Below are positions 17,549 through 25,778 of a stretch of 46,676 nt of DNA, one piece after another. The DNA is from Ignavibacteria bacterium. GTDB lineage: Bacteria > Bacteroidota > Ignavibacteria > Ignavibacteriales > Ignavibacteriaceae. The notes under the pieces are model-generated. The model did not search any database, had not been told where the DNA came from, and worked only from the letters and a program-made list of their open reading frames with translations. The DNA lies in the NCBI GenBank assembly GCA_030684555.1, contig JAUXVN010000041.1, forward strand, positions 1-46,676, in the 5' to 3' direction. Position 1 is the first letter of the stretch, and every line of letters begins with the position of its first letter. A program made the translations under genes and the position numbers.

Positions 17549-18574
17549 ATGAAAACTAAAATGATAACAATAGTAATTCTTCTTTTTACAACTGCATCTT
17601 TATTCGGACAGTTTGTAAGTAATGTTTCTAAAAAGGGAACAACCGCCGCATCGTTTCTCTCTATAAGCCAGGGGGCGCGTGCAACTGCAATGGGAAGCGC
17701 ATTTGTTGGGCTTGCCGATGATGCGAGTTCAATTTTCTGGAATCCATCAGGAATTGCAAAAATGAATTCAGCCGGAGCAATGTTTGATTTTACCGATTGG
17801 TTTGCAGATATAAAATTCAATTATGTTGCTGTTGCTTATCCGGTTTCTGGATTTGGTACGCTTGGTTTAAGTTTTACTTCTTCAAGTATTGGCGAAATGC
17901 GTGTAACTACAATTGACGAACCGGGGGGAACTGGTGAAACCTTCAAAGCTGCAGATGTTGCAATAAGTTTGACTTATGCAATAAATCTGACCGATAATTT
18001 CAGTATCGGTTTTAATCCAAAATTCATTCAACAAACAATTTGGAAGATGAGTGCTTCTGCATTTGCAGTTGATCTTGGTGTGCAATATGTAACTCCTTTT
18101 GACGACATGGTGCTTGCAATGTCTATTTCCAATTTCGGAACAAAAATGAAGTTAGAAGGGAATTCAAATTTAGTACTCCATGATTTGAATACACAGTCAA
18201 CCGGAAATAACGGAAATATTCCTGCATACTTACAAACCGATGAATGGGCTTTACCCTTGACATTTCGAGTCGGAGTCGGTTATAAGAAAGAAATATTTGA
18301 ATCACACACAATTCATTTAGCCCTTGATGCGCTTCATCCAAATGATAATTATGAAAGTATAAATATCGGTTTTGAGTGGACTATGTATGATATGATTTCA
18401 CTTCGCGGAGGTTATAAGTCTTTATTTTTAGAAGATTCTGAAGAGTCCTTTACACTTGGGTTTGGTGTTAAACAATATTTAATGGGGAATATCGGTTTGT
18501 CATTTGATTATGCTTATGCCGATTTTGGAAGATTAACTAATATTCAAAAGTTCTCAATAGGTTTACTTTTTTAG
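17549..18574 (+). CDS. PorV/PorQ-family outer-membrane protein, cassette 1
   Basis: A 341-residue beta-barrel of the PorV/PorQ family. AGGAG at 17537-17541 sits one base from the ATG at 17543 but 7 bases from the ATG at 17549, which decides the start. A signal peptide ends near FGQ. The family's N-terminal signature is clear (ISQGARATAMGSAFVGLADDASSIFWNPSG), and it ends in the aromatic strand FSIGLLF. In Porphyromonas PorV shuttles T9SS cargo from the translocon to the attachment machinery. A copy tied to one cassette suggests a dedicated partner for the giant protein just upstream. This is inference. Confidence 0.8.
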   Translation: MKTKMITIVILLFTTASLFGQFVSNVSKKGTTAASFLSISQGARATAMGSAFVGLADDASSIFWNPSGIAKMNSAGAMFDFTDWFADIKFNYVAVAYPVSGFGTLGLSFTSSSIGEMRVTTIDEPGGTGETFKAADVAISLTYAINLTDNFSIGFNPKFIQQTIWKMSASAFAVDLGVQYVTPFDDMVLAMSISNFGTKMKLEGNSNLVLHDLNTQSTGNNGNIPAYLQTDEWALPLTFRVGVGYKKEIFESHTIHLALDALHPNDNYESINIGFEWTMYDMISLRGGYKSLFLEDSEESFTLGFGVKQYLMGNIGLSFDYAYADFGRLTNIQKFSIGLLF

Positions 18575-18594
18575 CATGGTGTCTCCTTTGTTGA

Positions 18595-18656
18595 AGCTGC
18601 GTTATCTAAATTTTTGTGATATGAGTTTGAACGATAACGCAGCTGATACTTTATAA
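18595..18656 (+). promoter_or_regulatory. Inverted repeat and possible promoter before lichenase gene
   Basis: A perfect 12-base inverted repeat, AGCTGCGTTATC (18595-18606) and GATAACGCAGCT (18633-18644), has a 26-base centre. TTGAAC (18627-18632) and TTATAA (18651-18656) are 18 bases apart, so the right arm fills the spacer of a possible promoter. No T run follows, so a terminator is less likely. An operator, or a stem that insulates the upstream cassette, would fit. Confidence 0.4.
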
Positions 18657-18685
18657 GGCGAGAGTTTTAAGATGTATGGAGTTTT

Positions 18686-20497
18686 ATGAAGAATTTAATA
18701 TTCACTTTGTTTACAATTCTACTTATCTCACCTTTTTTAATATCAAAAGATTACAAAGGAGGGGAGTACAGAACTAAAGAATCTTTTCTTTATGGTCGAT
18801 TTGAAACAAGATTAAAATCCCCGCAAAAGGAAGGAGTGCTCGCCTCGTTTTTTACTTACCACGATTTTTCTTCCGGGCTTCAGAATTGGAATGAAATTGA
18901 TATTGAAATTCTTGGGCGATATAATAACGCTGTTCAGTTTAATGTTATTTCACCGGGACAAGTAAATAATGTGCGTCAGCATTTTGTAAATTTTAATCCA
19001 CACCTCGATTATCATGTTTATGCTTTTGAATGGACTCCTGATTATGTTGCATGGTTTATTAATGGAGTAGAAGTTTATCGACAGACTGCAGAACACATCG
19101 CCACTATTAATAAAGCACAAAAATTAATGATGAATATTTGGAATCCGGCTTATAATAATTGGGTTGGTGAGTGGAACGCAAATATTCTTCCTGCCTTTGC
19201 TTATTATGATTGGATTAGTTACTCCTCTTACACCCCCGGAAACGGTTCTTACGGTACAAATAATAATTTCACTCCTTTATGGAGAGATGAATTAGATAGC
19301 TGGGATACAAACCGCTGGGATAAAGCTACACATACATTTGGAGGCAATAATTGCGACTTCATACACGAAAATATTGTCTTCCGCGATGGTAAGATGATTC
19401 TCTGTTTAACAGATAATGTTAATATTGGTTATGTTGATAAAAAATCTCCGACACCCCTCTGGGCAAGGGCAATTAATAACAAAGTTAGAATTATGTTTTC
19501 GGAAGAGATGGAAAAAACATCCGCTGAAACACCTTCAAATTATATTATTGTAAATGCTACAATTGAATCTGCTCTTTTATTGGAAGATGAAAGAAGTGTT
19601 GACCTTACTGTAAGCGGGCTTGATCCCTCAATCATTTCTAATTTAATTATGATGAATCTAAAAGATAAAGCTGAACCCGCAAATAATATGGGATTAAAAG
19701 CAATAACAATTCAGAATACACAGTTCCCAACTTTTCCACTTAAACTTAATGCTGGAGGAATTGGAATTAACGGATATGTAGCAGATCAAGAATTTAAACC
19801 ACTAACTGAATACGGTTATCTTGATGGAACTAATGTAAGTTATTCTTCATCAATTCAAATTAACGGAACGGATGAAGATGTCATTTATCAAACCGATCGT
19901 ACCGGATTAGTAAAATATTTAGTACGTGTTCCAAACGGTGTTTATGATGTTAAACTGATGTTTGCTGAAAATTATCACACAACTTCAGGGAAAAGAATTT
20001 TTGATGTTTTTGTGCAGAGTGAAATGGTTGAAAACAAACTTGATATTTTTCAGAAAGTTGGAGCTAATTCGGCTTATGAAAAACTTGTTCAAAATGTAAA
20101 TGTAACTGATAATATTCTCGAAATATTTTTTGCAGCACATATTGATAATCCTTTAATAAACGGATTTGTTATAACGCAAAAATCATTAGATACAAAAGAT
20201 GAAAGTTCGGTTTACCCCGATCAATTCCAACTCTACCAAAATTTCCCTAATCCCTTTAATGGACAAACTAATATCAGTTATTATCTTCATCAAAATGATG
20301 ATGTAACACTTAAGATTTACAACTTGTTGGGTAATCTTATTTATGAAGAGAAAGAATCTAATCAAAGCGCCGGGTATCATTCGATTAATTGGAATGGCGA
20401 GACATCTTACGGAATAGAACTTGCATCCGGAATCTATTTCTTCTCTCTTATCGGCTCTACTTTTAAACAGACAAAAAAAATGGTGCTTCTAAATTAA
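18686..20497 (+). CDS. Circularly permuted GH16 lichenase with malectin and T9SS domains
   Basis: A 603-residue secreted enzyme. The GH16 catalytic motif is Glu70-Ile-Asp72-Ile-Glu74 (EIDIE, the form without the extra bulge residue seen in lichenases), and the flanking GRYNNAVQFNV, HVYAFEWTPDYVAWFINGVEV and KLMMNIWNP match lichenase. The segment that normally opens the fold (W-RDELDSWDTNRWDKATHTFGG, then NIVFRDGKMILCL) is at residues 195-245, after the catalytic half and a YTPGNGSYG linker. This is the natural circular permutation known from the Fibrobacter 1,3-1,4-beta-glucanase. Then come a SbsA/Ig-like domain (about 250-345), a malectin domain (352-495) that should bind glucan, and a T9SS type A domain (509-603). 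It probably cuts mixed-linkage beta-glucan. The GH3 gene follows 37 bases later, so they likely share a transcript. Confidence 0.85.
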   Translation: MKNLIFTLFTILLISPFLISKDYKGGEYRTKESFLYGRFETRLKSPQKEGVLASFFTYHDFSSGLQNWNEIDIEILGRYNNAVQFNVISPGQVNNVRQHFVNFNPHLDYHVYAFEWTPDYVAWFINGVEVYRQTAEHIATINKAQKLMMNIWNPAYNNWVGEWNANILPAFAYYDWISYSSYTPGNGSYGTNNNFTPLWRDELDSWDTNRWDKATHTFGGNNCDFIHENIVFRDGKMILCLTDNVNIGYVDKKSPTPLWARAINNKVRIMFSEEMEKTSAETPSNYIIVNATIESALLLEDERSVDLTVSGLDPSIISNLIMMNLKDKAEPANNMGLKAITIQNTQFPTFPLKLNAGGIGINGYVADQEFKPLTEYGYLDGTNVSYSSSIQINGTDEDVIYQTDRTGLVKYLVRVPNGVYDVKLMFAENYHTTSGKRIFDVFVQSEMVENKLDIFQKVGANSAYEKLVQNVNVTDNILEIFFAAHIDNPLINGFVITQKSLDTKDESSVYPDQFQLYQNFPNPFNGQTNISYYLHQNDDVTLKIYNLLGNLIYEEKESNQSAGYHSINWNGETSYGIELASGIYFFSLIGSTFKQTKKMVLLN

Positions 20498-20534
20498 ATA
20501 TGGAATTAATAAAATAAATCAAGGATATATAGAC

Positions 20535-22772
20535 ATGAAATCTGTTCTAATACTGTTAATTATAGCCGGAATGACTTTCGCCATACCGAATAAACCTGCT
20601 GATAAATCAGTTGAAATAGAAAAAAAAGTTAAAAAACTTTTAGCTGAAATGACGCTTGAAGAAAAAATTGGTCAGATGACTCAAGTAACTATGCAAACCA
20701 TTTCTAAAACTCAAGGAACAAAATTACAATCACACGAACTTGATGAAGTTAAATTAGAAGAAGCAATTCTTAAATATCATGTCGGCTCTCTTCTTAATGT
20801 TTATGATGTTGCTCATACTGCCGAATATTGGCACGAGATAATCACCAAAATTCAAGATGTTGCAGCAAAAAAATCAAGATTAAAAATTCCTGTCTTATAT
20901 GGTATTGATGCTATTCATGGTGCTACTTATACCGTTGGAGCAACTCTTTTTCCGCAAGCAATAAATATGGGAGCTTCATTCAATAAAGAGTTAGCAAAAC
21001 GTTCCGGTGAAATTACTTCAATTGAAACAAGAGCTTCAGGGATTCCTTGGAATTTTTATCCGGTTATGGATCTCGGTCGTCAACCGCTTTGGCCCCGTCT
21101 TTGGGAAACATTCGGTGAGGATGTTCATTTAGCTTCCATGATTGGTTCGGAATATATTAAAGGGGCGCAGGGAGATAATATTTCTTCTGATTCAAAAGTA
21201 TTAACATGTTTAAAGCATTACGTCGGTTACAGTTTTCCATTTAACGGAAAAGACAGAACTCCTGCTTATATGTCAGAACGTACTTTGCGTGAATATTTTC
21301 TTCCTCCGTTTGAAGCTGGTGTAAAAGCAGGAGCTTTATCTGTTATGGTTAATTCTGCTGAAGTTGACGGAATTCCTACTCACTCCGATTATCGACTTCT
21401 CACAGAAATTTTACGCGGTGAATTAAAATTCAAAGGAGTTGTAGTTTCTGATTGGGAAGATATTAAAAGACTTCACACACGCGATAGAGTTGCCGATACT
21501 CCAAAAGAAGCAGTTCGTATGGCTGTTATGGCCGGTGTTGATATGAGTATGGTTCCTTATGATTTCTCTTTTTATGAACTTCTTCTTGAACTTGCAAAAG
21601 AAAAAGCTGTTCCGATGAAACGAATTGATGAAGCGGTAAGCCGTATTCTAATGGTAAAATTTGAACTCGGACTTTTTGAAAATGCTTATCCTAAAAAAGA
21701 ACTTCTTTCAAAAATTGCAACAGAAGAACATACAAAAGTAAATCTTGAAGCTGCCCGCGAAACTATTACTCTTGTTAAAAATGATAACAACATTCTTCCG
21801 TTAAGTAAAAAATCAAAAGTACTTGTTACCGGTCCTACGGCAAATATGCTTTCAGTAATGAACGGCGGTTGGACAATAACATGGCAGGGTGATGAAGAAT
21901 CTCTCTATCCAAAAGATAAGAAAACAGTTCTTAAAGCAATTGAAGAAAAAATCGGAAAAGAAAATGTAACATATTTCGAAGGAACTTCTTTTAATGCCGA
22001 TATTAATACAAAAGATGCAGTTGCAGCAGCCGAAAATGTAGATGCAATTATTTTATGTCTCGGCGAAAAAGCATATTGCGAAACACCGGGAAACATTAAC
22101 GATTTTAATTTAGATCATGCACAAATTAGTTTAGCCGCTCAATTAATTAAAACAGGAAAACCTGTTATAACAATCATGTTTGAAGGAAGACCCCGTGTTA
22201 TTAATTCAATTGCCGAAAAAAGTAAAGCAGTTGTTATTGCTTTTCTCCCCGGAATGGAAGGGGGAATTGCTACAGCCGATATTTTATTTGGTGATGCAAA
22301 CCCAAGCGGAAAACTTCCCGTAACTTATCCTAAAGCTCAGAATGATATTGTTCATTATGATTATAAACCACTCGAGTTTTTTGATGCCAATGCTTACGCT
22401 CCACAATGGTCTTTCGGACATGGATTGAGCTATACCACATTTGAATACTCTGATTTAAAACTGAGTAAAAATGTTATCGGTAAAAATGAAGAGTTAACAG
22501 TAACAGTTAAAGTTAAAAACACCGGAAAGCGTGAAGGGAAGGAAGCTGTTCTCCTTTATTTAACTGATTTATACGGTTCAGTTTCCAGACCGAATAAGCA
22601 ATTGCAAGGTTTTGAAAAAATAAACCTTAATTCCGGTGAAACAAAAGAAGTTACATTTACACTTAAACCGGAACAACTTTCATTTATCGGAAGAGATAAT
22701 AAACGAATTACCGAACAGGGAGATTTTATAATTTCAGTTGAAAACCTAAAAGCCGAATTCAAACTGAAGTAA
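20535..22772 (+). CDS. GH3 beta-glucosidase, periplasmic
   Basis: A 745-residue enzyme with a signal peptide (to about FAI) and no T9SS tail, so it should stay in the periplasm. The order is GH3 N-domain (about 30-375), GH3 C-domain (about 415-620) and fibronectin type III-like domain (670-740). The nucleophile is Asp306 in VVVSDWED. The substrate pocket motifs KHYVGYS and SVMVNSAEVDG are intact, and the C-domain carries the GEKAYCETPG loop where the acid/base usually lies. The length and layout match BglX-type beta-glucosidases. It would hydrolyse cello- and laminari-type oligosaccharides that the lichenase releases and the TonB receptor imports. An AAGGA at 9 bases precedes the ATG. A terminator follows. 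Confidence 0.9.
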   Translation: MKSVLILLIIAGMTFAIPNKPADKSVEIEKKVKKLLAEMTLEEKIGQMTQVTMQTISKTQGTKLQSHELDEVKLEEAILKYHVGSLLNVYDVAHTAEYWHEIITKIQDVAAKKSRLKIPVLYGIDAIHGATYTVGATLFPQAINMGASFNKELAKRSGEITSIETRASGIPWNFYPVMDLGRQPLWPRLWETFGEDVHLASMIGSEYIKGAQGDNISSDSKVLTCLKHYVGYSFPFNGKDRTPAYMSERTLREYFLPPFEAGVKAGALSVMVNSAEVDGIPTHSDYRLLTEILRGELKFKGVVVSDWEDIKRLHTRDRVADTPKEAVRMAVMAGVDMSMVPYDFSFYELLLELAKEKAVPMKRIDEAVSRILMVKFELGLFENAYPKKELLSKIATEEHTKVNLEAARETITLVKNDNNILPLSKKSKVLVTGPTANMLSVMNGGWTITWQGDEESLYPKDKKTVLKAIEEKIGKENVTYFEGTSFNADINTKDAVAAAENVDAIILCLGEKAYCETPGNINDFNLDHAQISLAAQLIKTGKPVITIMFEGRPRVINSIAEKSKAVVIAFLPGMEGGIATADILFGDANPSGKLPVTYPKAQNDIVHYDYKPLEFFDANAYAPQWSFGHGLSYTTFEYSDLKLSKNVIGKNEELTVTVKVKNTGKREGKEAVLLYLTDLYGSVSRPNKQLQGFEKINLNSGETKEVTFTLKPEQLSFIGRDNKRITEQGDFIISVENLKAEFKLK

Positions 22773-22793
22773 TTTTATTACTCGTTAATCAAA

Positions 22794-22828
22794 ATGCTCT
22801 GATAATTAGATTGTCAGAGCATTTTTTT
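22794..22828 (+). terminator. Terminator after GH3 gene
   Basis: TGCTCTGA and TCAGAGCA form an 8-bp stem with an 11-base loop, followed by a T run to about 22828. It ends the lichenase/glucosidase unit. Confidence 0.8.
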
Positions 22829-23521
22829 ATATAGGTGTTTTTCTTCACAAATCCCGAAGGGGTGATATAATGTTTTTTGGGTTTTGAATTGGTATGATGT
22901 TTATGTCACCCCTACGGGGTTCTGATTGTTGGATGGCTCCGTTTTTGCTACAAACATATCACCCCTACGGGGTTTGGAAACTGCTGGGAATATTCGGTAT
23001 GTTACAATCATGTAACCCTTACGGGGGTTTGTACATACTATTTTGATATTTGTATTGATGCAGTGTTAATCCATATATGGTGTGTTTTTCTATTTGATAA
23101 TTTATAATCAAAATAAAATGTTTCATATCATTGACTATTAATCCCGTAGGGATGATCTGTTTATAGAAATTGTAAACCAAAAATACCCTAAACCCCGTAG
23201 GGGTGATATGATGTTTTTGTTAAACTAATCCTAATGCTGTTTTTTATGTCACCCCTACGGGGTTCTGGTTTTTGGATGTGTCGGTTTTGCTACAAACATA
23301 TCACCCCTACGGGGTTGCGGTCGTTGGATGGCTCCGGTTTTGTTACAACCATGTCACCCCTTCGGGGTTTGGAAACTGCTGGGAATATTCGGTCTGTTAC
23401 AATCATATCACCCCTTACGGGGTTTGTACATACTATACAAACCTTTGACACCTTTTGATGATGTACTTGGAATAACCCAATAATCGGGAAATAATCTCCC
23501 GTTTTCTTTTCCATTGCATAT
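22829..23521. repeat. Array of palindromic GGGGTGA/TCACCCC repeats, left of vapBC
   Basis: No gene is convincing in this stretch. The unit is a palindrome of the type TCACCCC-TACGG-GGTT or its complement. Copies start near 22851, 22906, 22959, 23012, 23141, 23191, 23249, 23301, 23353 and 23406. A larger composite, with a reverse unit, about 35 bases, then forward units joined by a GTTGGATG...TTGCTACAAACATA spacer, occurs at 22851-22977 and again at 23191-23316. The block GGAAACTGCTGGGAATATTCGG also recurs (22976 and 23370). Spacing is uneven and spacers are themselves repeated, so this is not CRISPR. Short frames inside it (for example 23234-23458) are products of the repeat. Confidence 0.8.
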
Positions 23522-23539
23522 ATATCACTATTGTGATAT
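23522..23539. promoter_or_regulatory. Palindromic operator of vapBC
   Basis: ATATCAC (23522-23528), TATT, GTGATAT (23533-23539) is a perfect 7-base inverted repeat. Its place just upstream of the antitoxin fits autoregulation by a ribbon-helix-helix antitoxin. It covers the alternative GTG start at 23533, which argues for the ATG at 23563. Confidence 0.5.
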
Positions 23540-23562
23540 CTTTCCTAAAAAAGATTTGTAAA

Positions 23563-23790
23563 ATGATACGAACAATAATATCACTTCCAAGAGAAATAAA
23601 AGTCTGGTTAGACGATTATTCTAAAAAGATAAATAAACCGACTGCCGAAACAATCAGAGAAGCATTAAGCCAATATCGAAAAAAAGTAGAATCTGAAAAA
23701 ACAGATGCACTCTCTGCCACCGCCGGAATTTGGTCTGAAAAGAAAATTGATGGTAATGATTATGTAGAAAAGTTAAGATCAGATTGGTGA
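23563..23790 (+). CDS. VapB-like ribbon-helix-helix antitoxin
   Basis: A 75-residue protein. The N-terminus MIRTIISLPREIKVWLDDYSKK is a ribbon-helix-helix DNA-binding segment (beta strand then two helices), followed by TAETIREALSQYRKK. The acidic and aromatic tail, with IWSEKKIDGNDYVEKLRSDW, is the toxin-binding part expected of such antitoxins. A GTG at 23533 would add 10 residues, but it lies inside the palindromic operator. The toxin gene starts 4 bases after the stop. The product should bind and silence the PIN toxin and repress its own operon. Confidence 0.75.
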   Translation: MIRTIISLPREIKVWLDDYSKKINKPTAETIREALSQYRKKVESEKTDALSATAGIWSEKKIDGNDYVEKLRSDW

Positions 23791-23794
23791 TAAT

Positions 23795-24157
23795 ATGAAA
23801 TATCTGATAGATACAGTTATTTTAATTGATCATCTGAATGGGATTAAGAAAGCTACACAATGGCTTAAGAAAAATAAAGATTCATTTATAAGTCCGATAA
23901 CAAGAGCAGAATTATTAGTTGGAGCAGAAGAAAAAGAAAAGCATTCAATAAAATTTCTTTTGGATAGTTTTGAAACATTGTCAATCAATAATGAAATAGC
24001 AGATTTGGCGGCAGAGTTGCGAAAAAAGCATAGACTTAAACTTCCGGATGCATTTCAAGCAGCAATAGCAATAATCAATGAAGTGAAATTAGTAACAAGA
24101 AACACAAAAGATTTTAAGAGAGAGATGGGATTTATTAAAATACCTTATAAGCTTTAG
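23795..24157 (+). CDS. VapC-like PIN-domain toxin
   Basis: A 120-residue PIN domain. The acidic metal-binding residues are present: Asp6 in YLIDTVILIDHL, Glu39 in ITRAELLVG, Asp85 in KLPDAFQAA and Asp106 in TRNTKDF. The length is normal for a VapC ribonuclease toxin, which cleaves tRNA or rRNA in studied cases; the target here is unknown. All catalytic residues are intact, so the pair is likely functional. It follows the antitoxin by 4 bases. The pair is bracketed by inverted copies of a repeat composite. Confidence 0.85.
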   Translation: MKYLIDTVILIDHLNGIKKATQWLKKNKDSFISPITRAELLVGAEEKEKHSIKFLLDSFETLSINNEIADLAAELRKKHRLKLPDAFQAAIAIINEVKLVTRNTKDFKREMGFIKIPYKL

Positions 24158-24420
24158 CTGCAAAGCGACAAATGATACAAAAATGCAAACCTATGACGCA
24201 CAGCGATGATGTGCTTGGTTTAGAATAAATGGAAAGATGCCTGCCCCTAAGGGGGAAGTTGGATCCAGTGAAATATAAGAACATGCATTTCACGGGTCAG
24301 GGAAGATGTAAGTATCATTAACCCACGAATTTTTTATGCATAGCAGTACACATCAAACAAAAGCCGAAAAATAACTTCATAAAATTTGTCCCGAATATTT
24401 ACTATTAAGGGGACACATCA
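24158..24420. other. Intergenic, nothing recognised
   Basis: No reading frame with protein-like composition and no RNA gene. A CCCC-TAA-GGGGG stem is present near 24245. The stretch separates vapC from the right-hand repeat array. Confidence 0.4.
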
Positions 24421-24598
24421 AACCCCGAAGGGGTGATATGTTTGTAACATAACCAAACACATCCAACAACCAGAACCCCGGAGGGGTGATATGTTTGTAG
24501 CAAAACAAAATTTCCAACAACCATAACCCCGTAGGGGTGACCTAAACATCACAACAATTCCAACCCCAAAAACATTATATCATCCCTTCGGGATTTTT
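24421..24598. repeat. Palindromic repeats, right of vapBC, inverted orientation
   Basis: Four units begin at 24421, 24475, 24525 and 24579. Read on the minus strand the block gives the same order as the left composite: TCCCGAAGGGATGATATAATGTTT, spacer, GTCACCCCTACGGGGTT, then GTTGTTGGA...TTTTGCTACAAACATATCACCCC. It is therefore an inverted copy of the left block about 1.1 kb away. Confidence 0.75.
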
Positions 24599-24780
24599 GA
24601 GCTTTAAGCAGAATGATTGCTGCTTTTAGGTCAATCGTTCCACCTAAAAGCTCGACAACTCGAGCTTTTTCCTCAATTGTTCGAGCTTTGACCTCAAATG
24701 ATTGAGCTTTAAGCTCGGACGTTTAATCTTTAAGCTTGAAAATTGATACTTTTAGAGGCAACATTAAAGAATGTCGGTTA
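24599..24780 (-). repeat. 21-bp-period degenerate tandem repeat with a heptad-like frame
   Basis: About eight imperfect units of 20-22 bases built on GAGCTTTxAxCTCAAxxxTT run from 24599 to about 24765. On the minus strand one frame is open across most of them and reads in seven-residue steps (LKAQSFE, VKARTIE, EKARVVE, LLGGTID, LKAAIIL, LKAQKSR), then runs into the adjacent palindromic unit (RRDDIMF). No start codon precedes it. It could be a decayed coiled-coil gene or a non-coding repeat whose period happens to be three-fold. Confidence 0.45.
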
Positions 24781-24811
24781 ATATATTCGCATTTCGGTTA
24801 ACCAGGTACAA

Positions 24812-24843
24812 CAAAAAAGCCCGAACCAAAATGATTCGGGCTT
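24812..24843 (-). terminator. Terminator of minus-strand T9SS gene
   Basis: AAGCCCGAA and TTCGGGCTT form a 9-bp stem (24817-24843). On the minus strand a T run follows the stem (the A run at 24812-24818 of the plus strand). Confidence 0.8.
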
Positions 24844-24868
24844 GAATATTTTACTGACGTTTGAAATG

Positions 24869-25660
24869 TTACTTATTCAAAATCATTTTCTTTGTAGATA
24901 CAAAATTGCCGCTTTCAATTCGGTAGAAATAAATTCCTGAGTTTAATTTTGAGGCATCAAATTTTATGTTCTGAATTCCGGCTGCCTGATAACTATTTAC
25001 TAAAGTAGAAACTTCATTTCCAAGAACATCAAATACTTTAAGTGTTACAAAATTCCCTTCCATTAATGAGTAACTAATATTTGTACTTGGATTAAATGGA
25101 TTTGGGTAATTTTGATTCAAATTAAAAGAAGTAACTAAATTAATATCTTTAACATCTGTTACCGGATTTACTGTGATTGTTTTGTTAAGTGCAAAATTCC
25201 ACATATCACCGGTATTTGCTCCGTTTAGATTAACACTATTACCGTTTGCATATAAAGTAACATTTCCGGTTGTCGCGGGGGCAGTATAAGTGAATTCAAA
25301 AGTAACAACATTTGAAACCGGTGATTTTGGGGATGTATGAGTTAATTCGTCACCAACTTTTTTTAGTCCCGCACCTGCAGTTAAAGTGCCGGTTGATGCA
25401 GCAATGTTAGTTCCGCCTGCACTAAGCGTTCCGCCTGTTATCGTAACTGTGAATGATGCTGTTTCATTAACTGTCATTACATCAGGACCATTAATGGTAA
25501 CTATTACACTTGTAGATAAACTGCCATGACAGTCACATCCATCTCCATTCTTCAGTGTTACCCCGGTAATTCCGGTAGAACTTGCATAAATTAAAAATGA
25601 AACAGAAACTGTAATCAATAGGAAATTTACAATGAATTTTCCACTTGTCGATTTTTTCAT
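24869..25660 (-). CDS. Small T9SS-exported protein with CxCH motif (choice-of-anchor-V-like)
   Basis: A 263-residue secreted protein. AGGAG overlaps the upstream ATG at 25672 and sits 4 bases before the ATG at 25660, so the latter is chosen. A signal peptide ends near IYA. The mature start carries a Cys42-Asp-Cys44-His45 motif (DGCDCHG) beside a GxTGVTLKNGDG stretch, as in choice-of-anchor V domains. A CxCH site is shorter than the CxxCH of normal c-type haem sites, so haem binding is doubtful. An Ig-like beta domain (about 50-160) precedes the T9SS type A sorting domain (about 175-263, QNYPNPFNPSTNI to KKMILNK). Role unknown; a surface protein. Likely a single-gene unit ended by the terminator at 24812-24843. 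Confidence 0.65.
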   Translation of the reverse strand: MKKSTSGKFIVNFLLITVSVSFLIYASSTGITGVTLKNGDGCDCHGSLSTSVIVTINGPDVMTVNETASFTVTITGGTLSAGGTNIAASTGTLTAGAGLKKVGDELTHTSPKSPVSNVVTFEFTYTAPATTGNVTLYANGNSVNLNGANTGDMWNFALNKTITVNPVTDVKDINLVTSFNLNQNYPNPFNPSTNISYSLMEGNFVTLKVFDVLGNEVSTLVNSYQAAGIQNIKFDASKLNSGIYFYRIESGNFVSTKKMILNK

Positions 25661-25778
25661 AGGACTCCTCATATAGATATATTAATAGAATAACCTGATA
25701 AGAAGGTAATTCTTACTTTATTAAAAAAAATTAACGGAGGGAATTAGTTAACACACACAAATAAATACTAAAAAAGAA

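Noticed and set aside
17506-17820. 104-codon minus-strand frame opposite the PorV-like gene
   Set aside because: It lies opposite a well-supported coding gene in the plus direction and has no family features.
22851-23424. Possible CRISPR array
   Set aside because: The repeats are short palindromes at uneven spacing, in both orientations, with spacers that are themselves repeated. No cas genes are present.
23234-23458. Short reading frame in the repeat array
   Set aside because: Its sequence is made of the palindromic unit and its spacers, and an equal-sized frame exists on the other strand, as expected from repeats.
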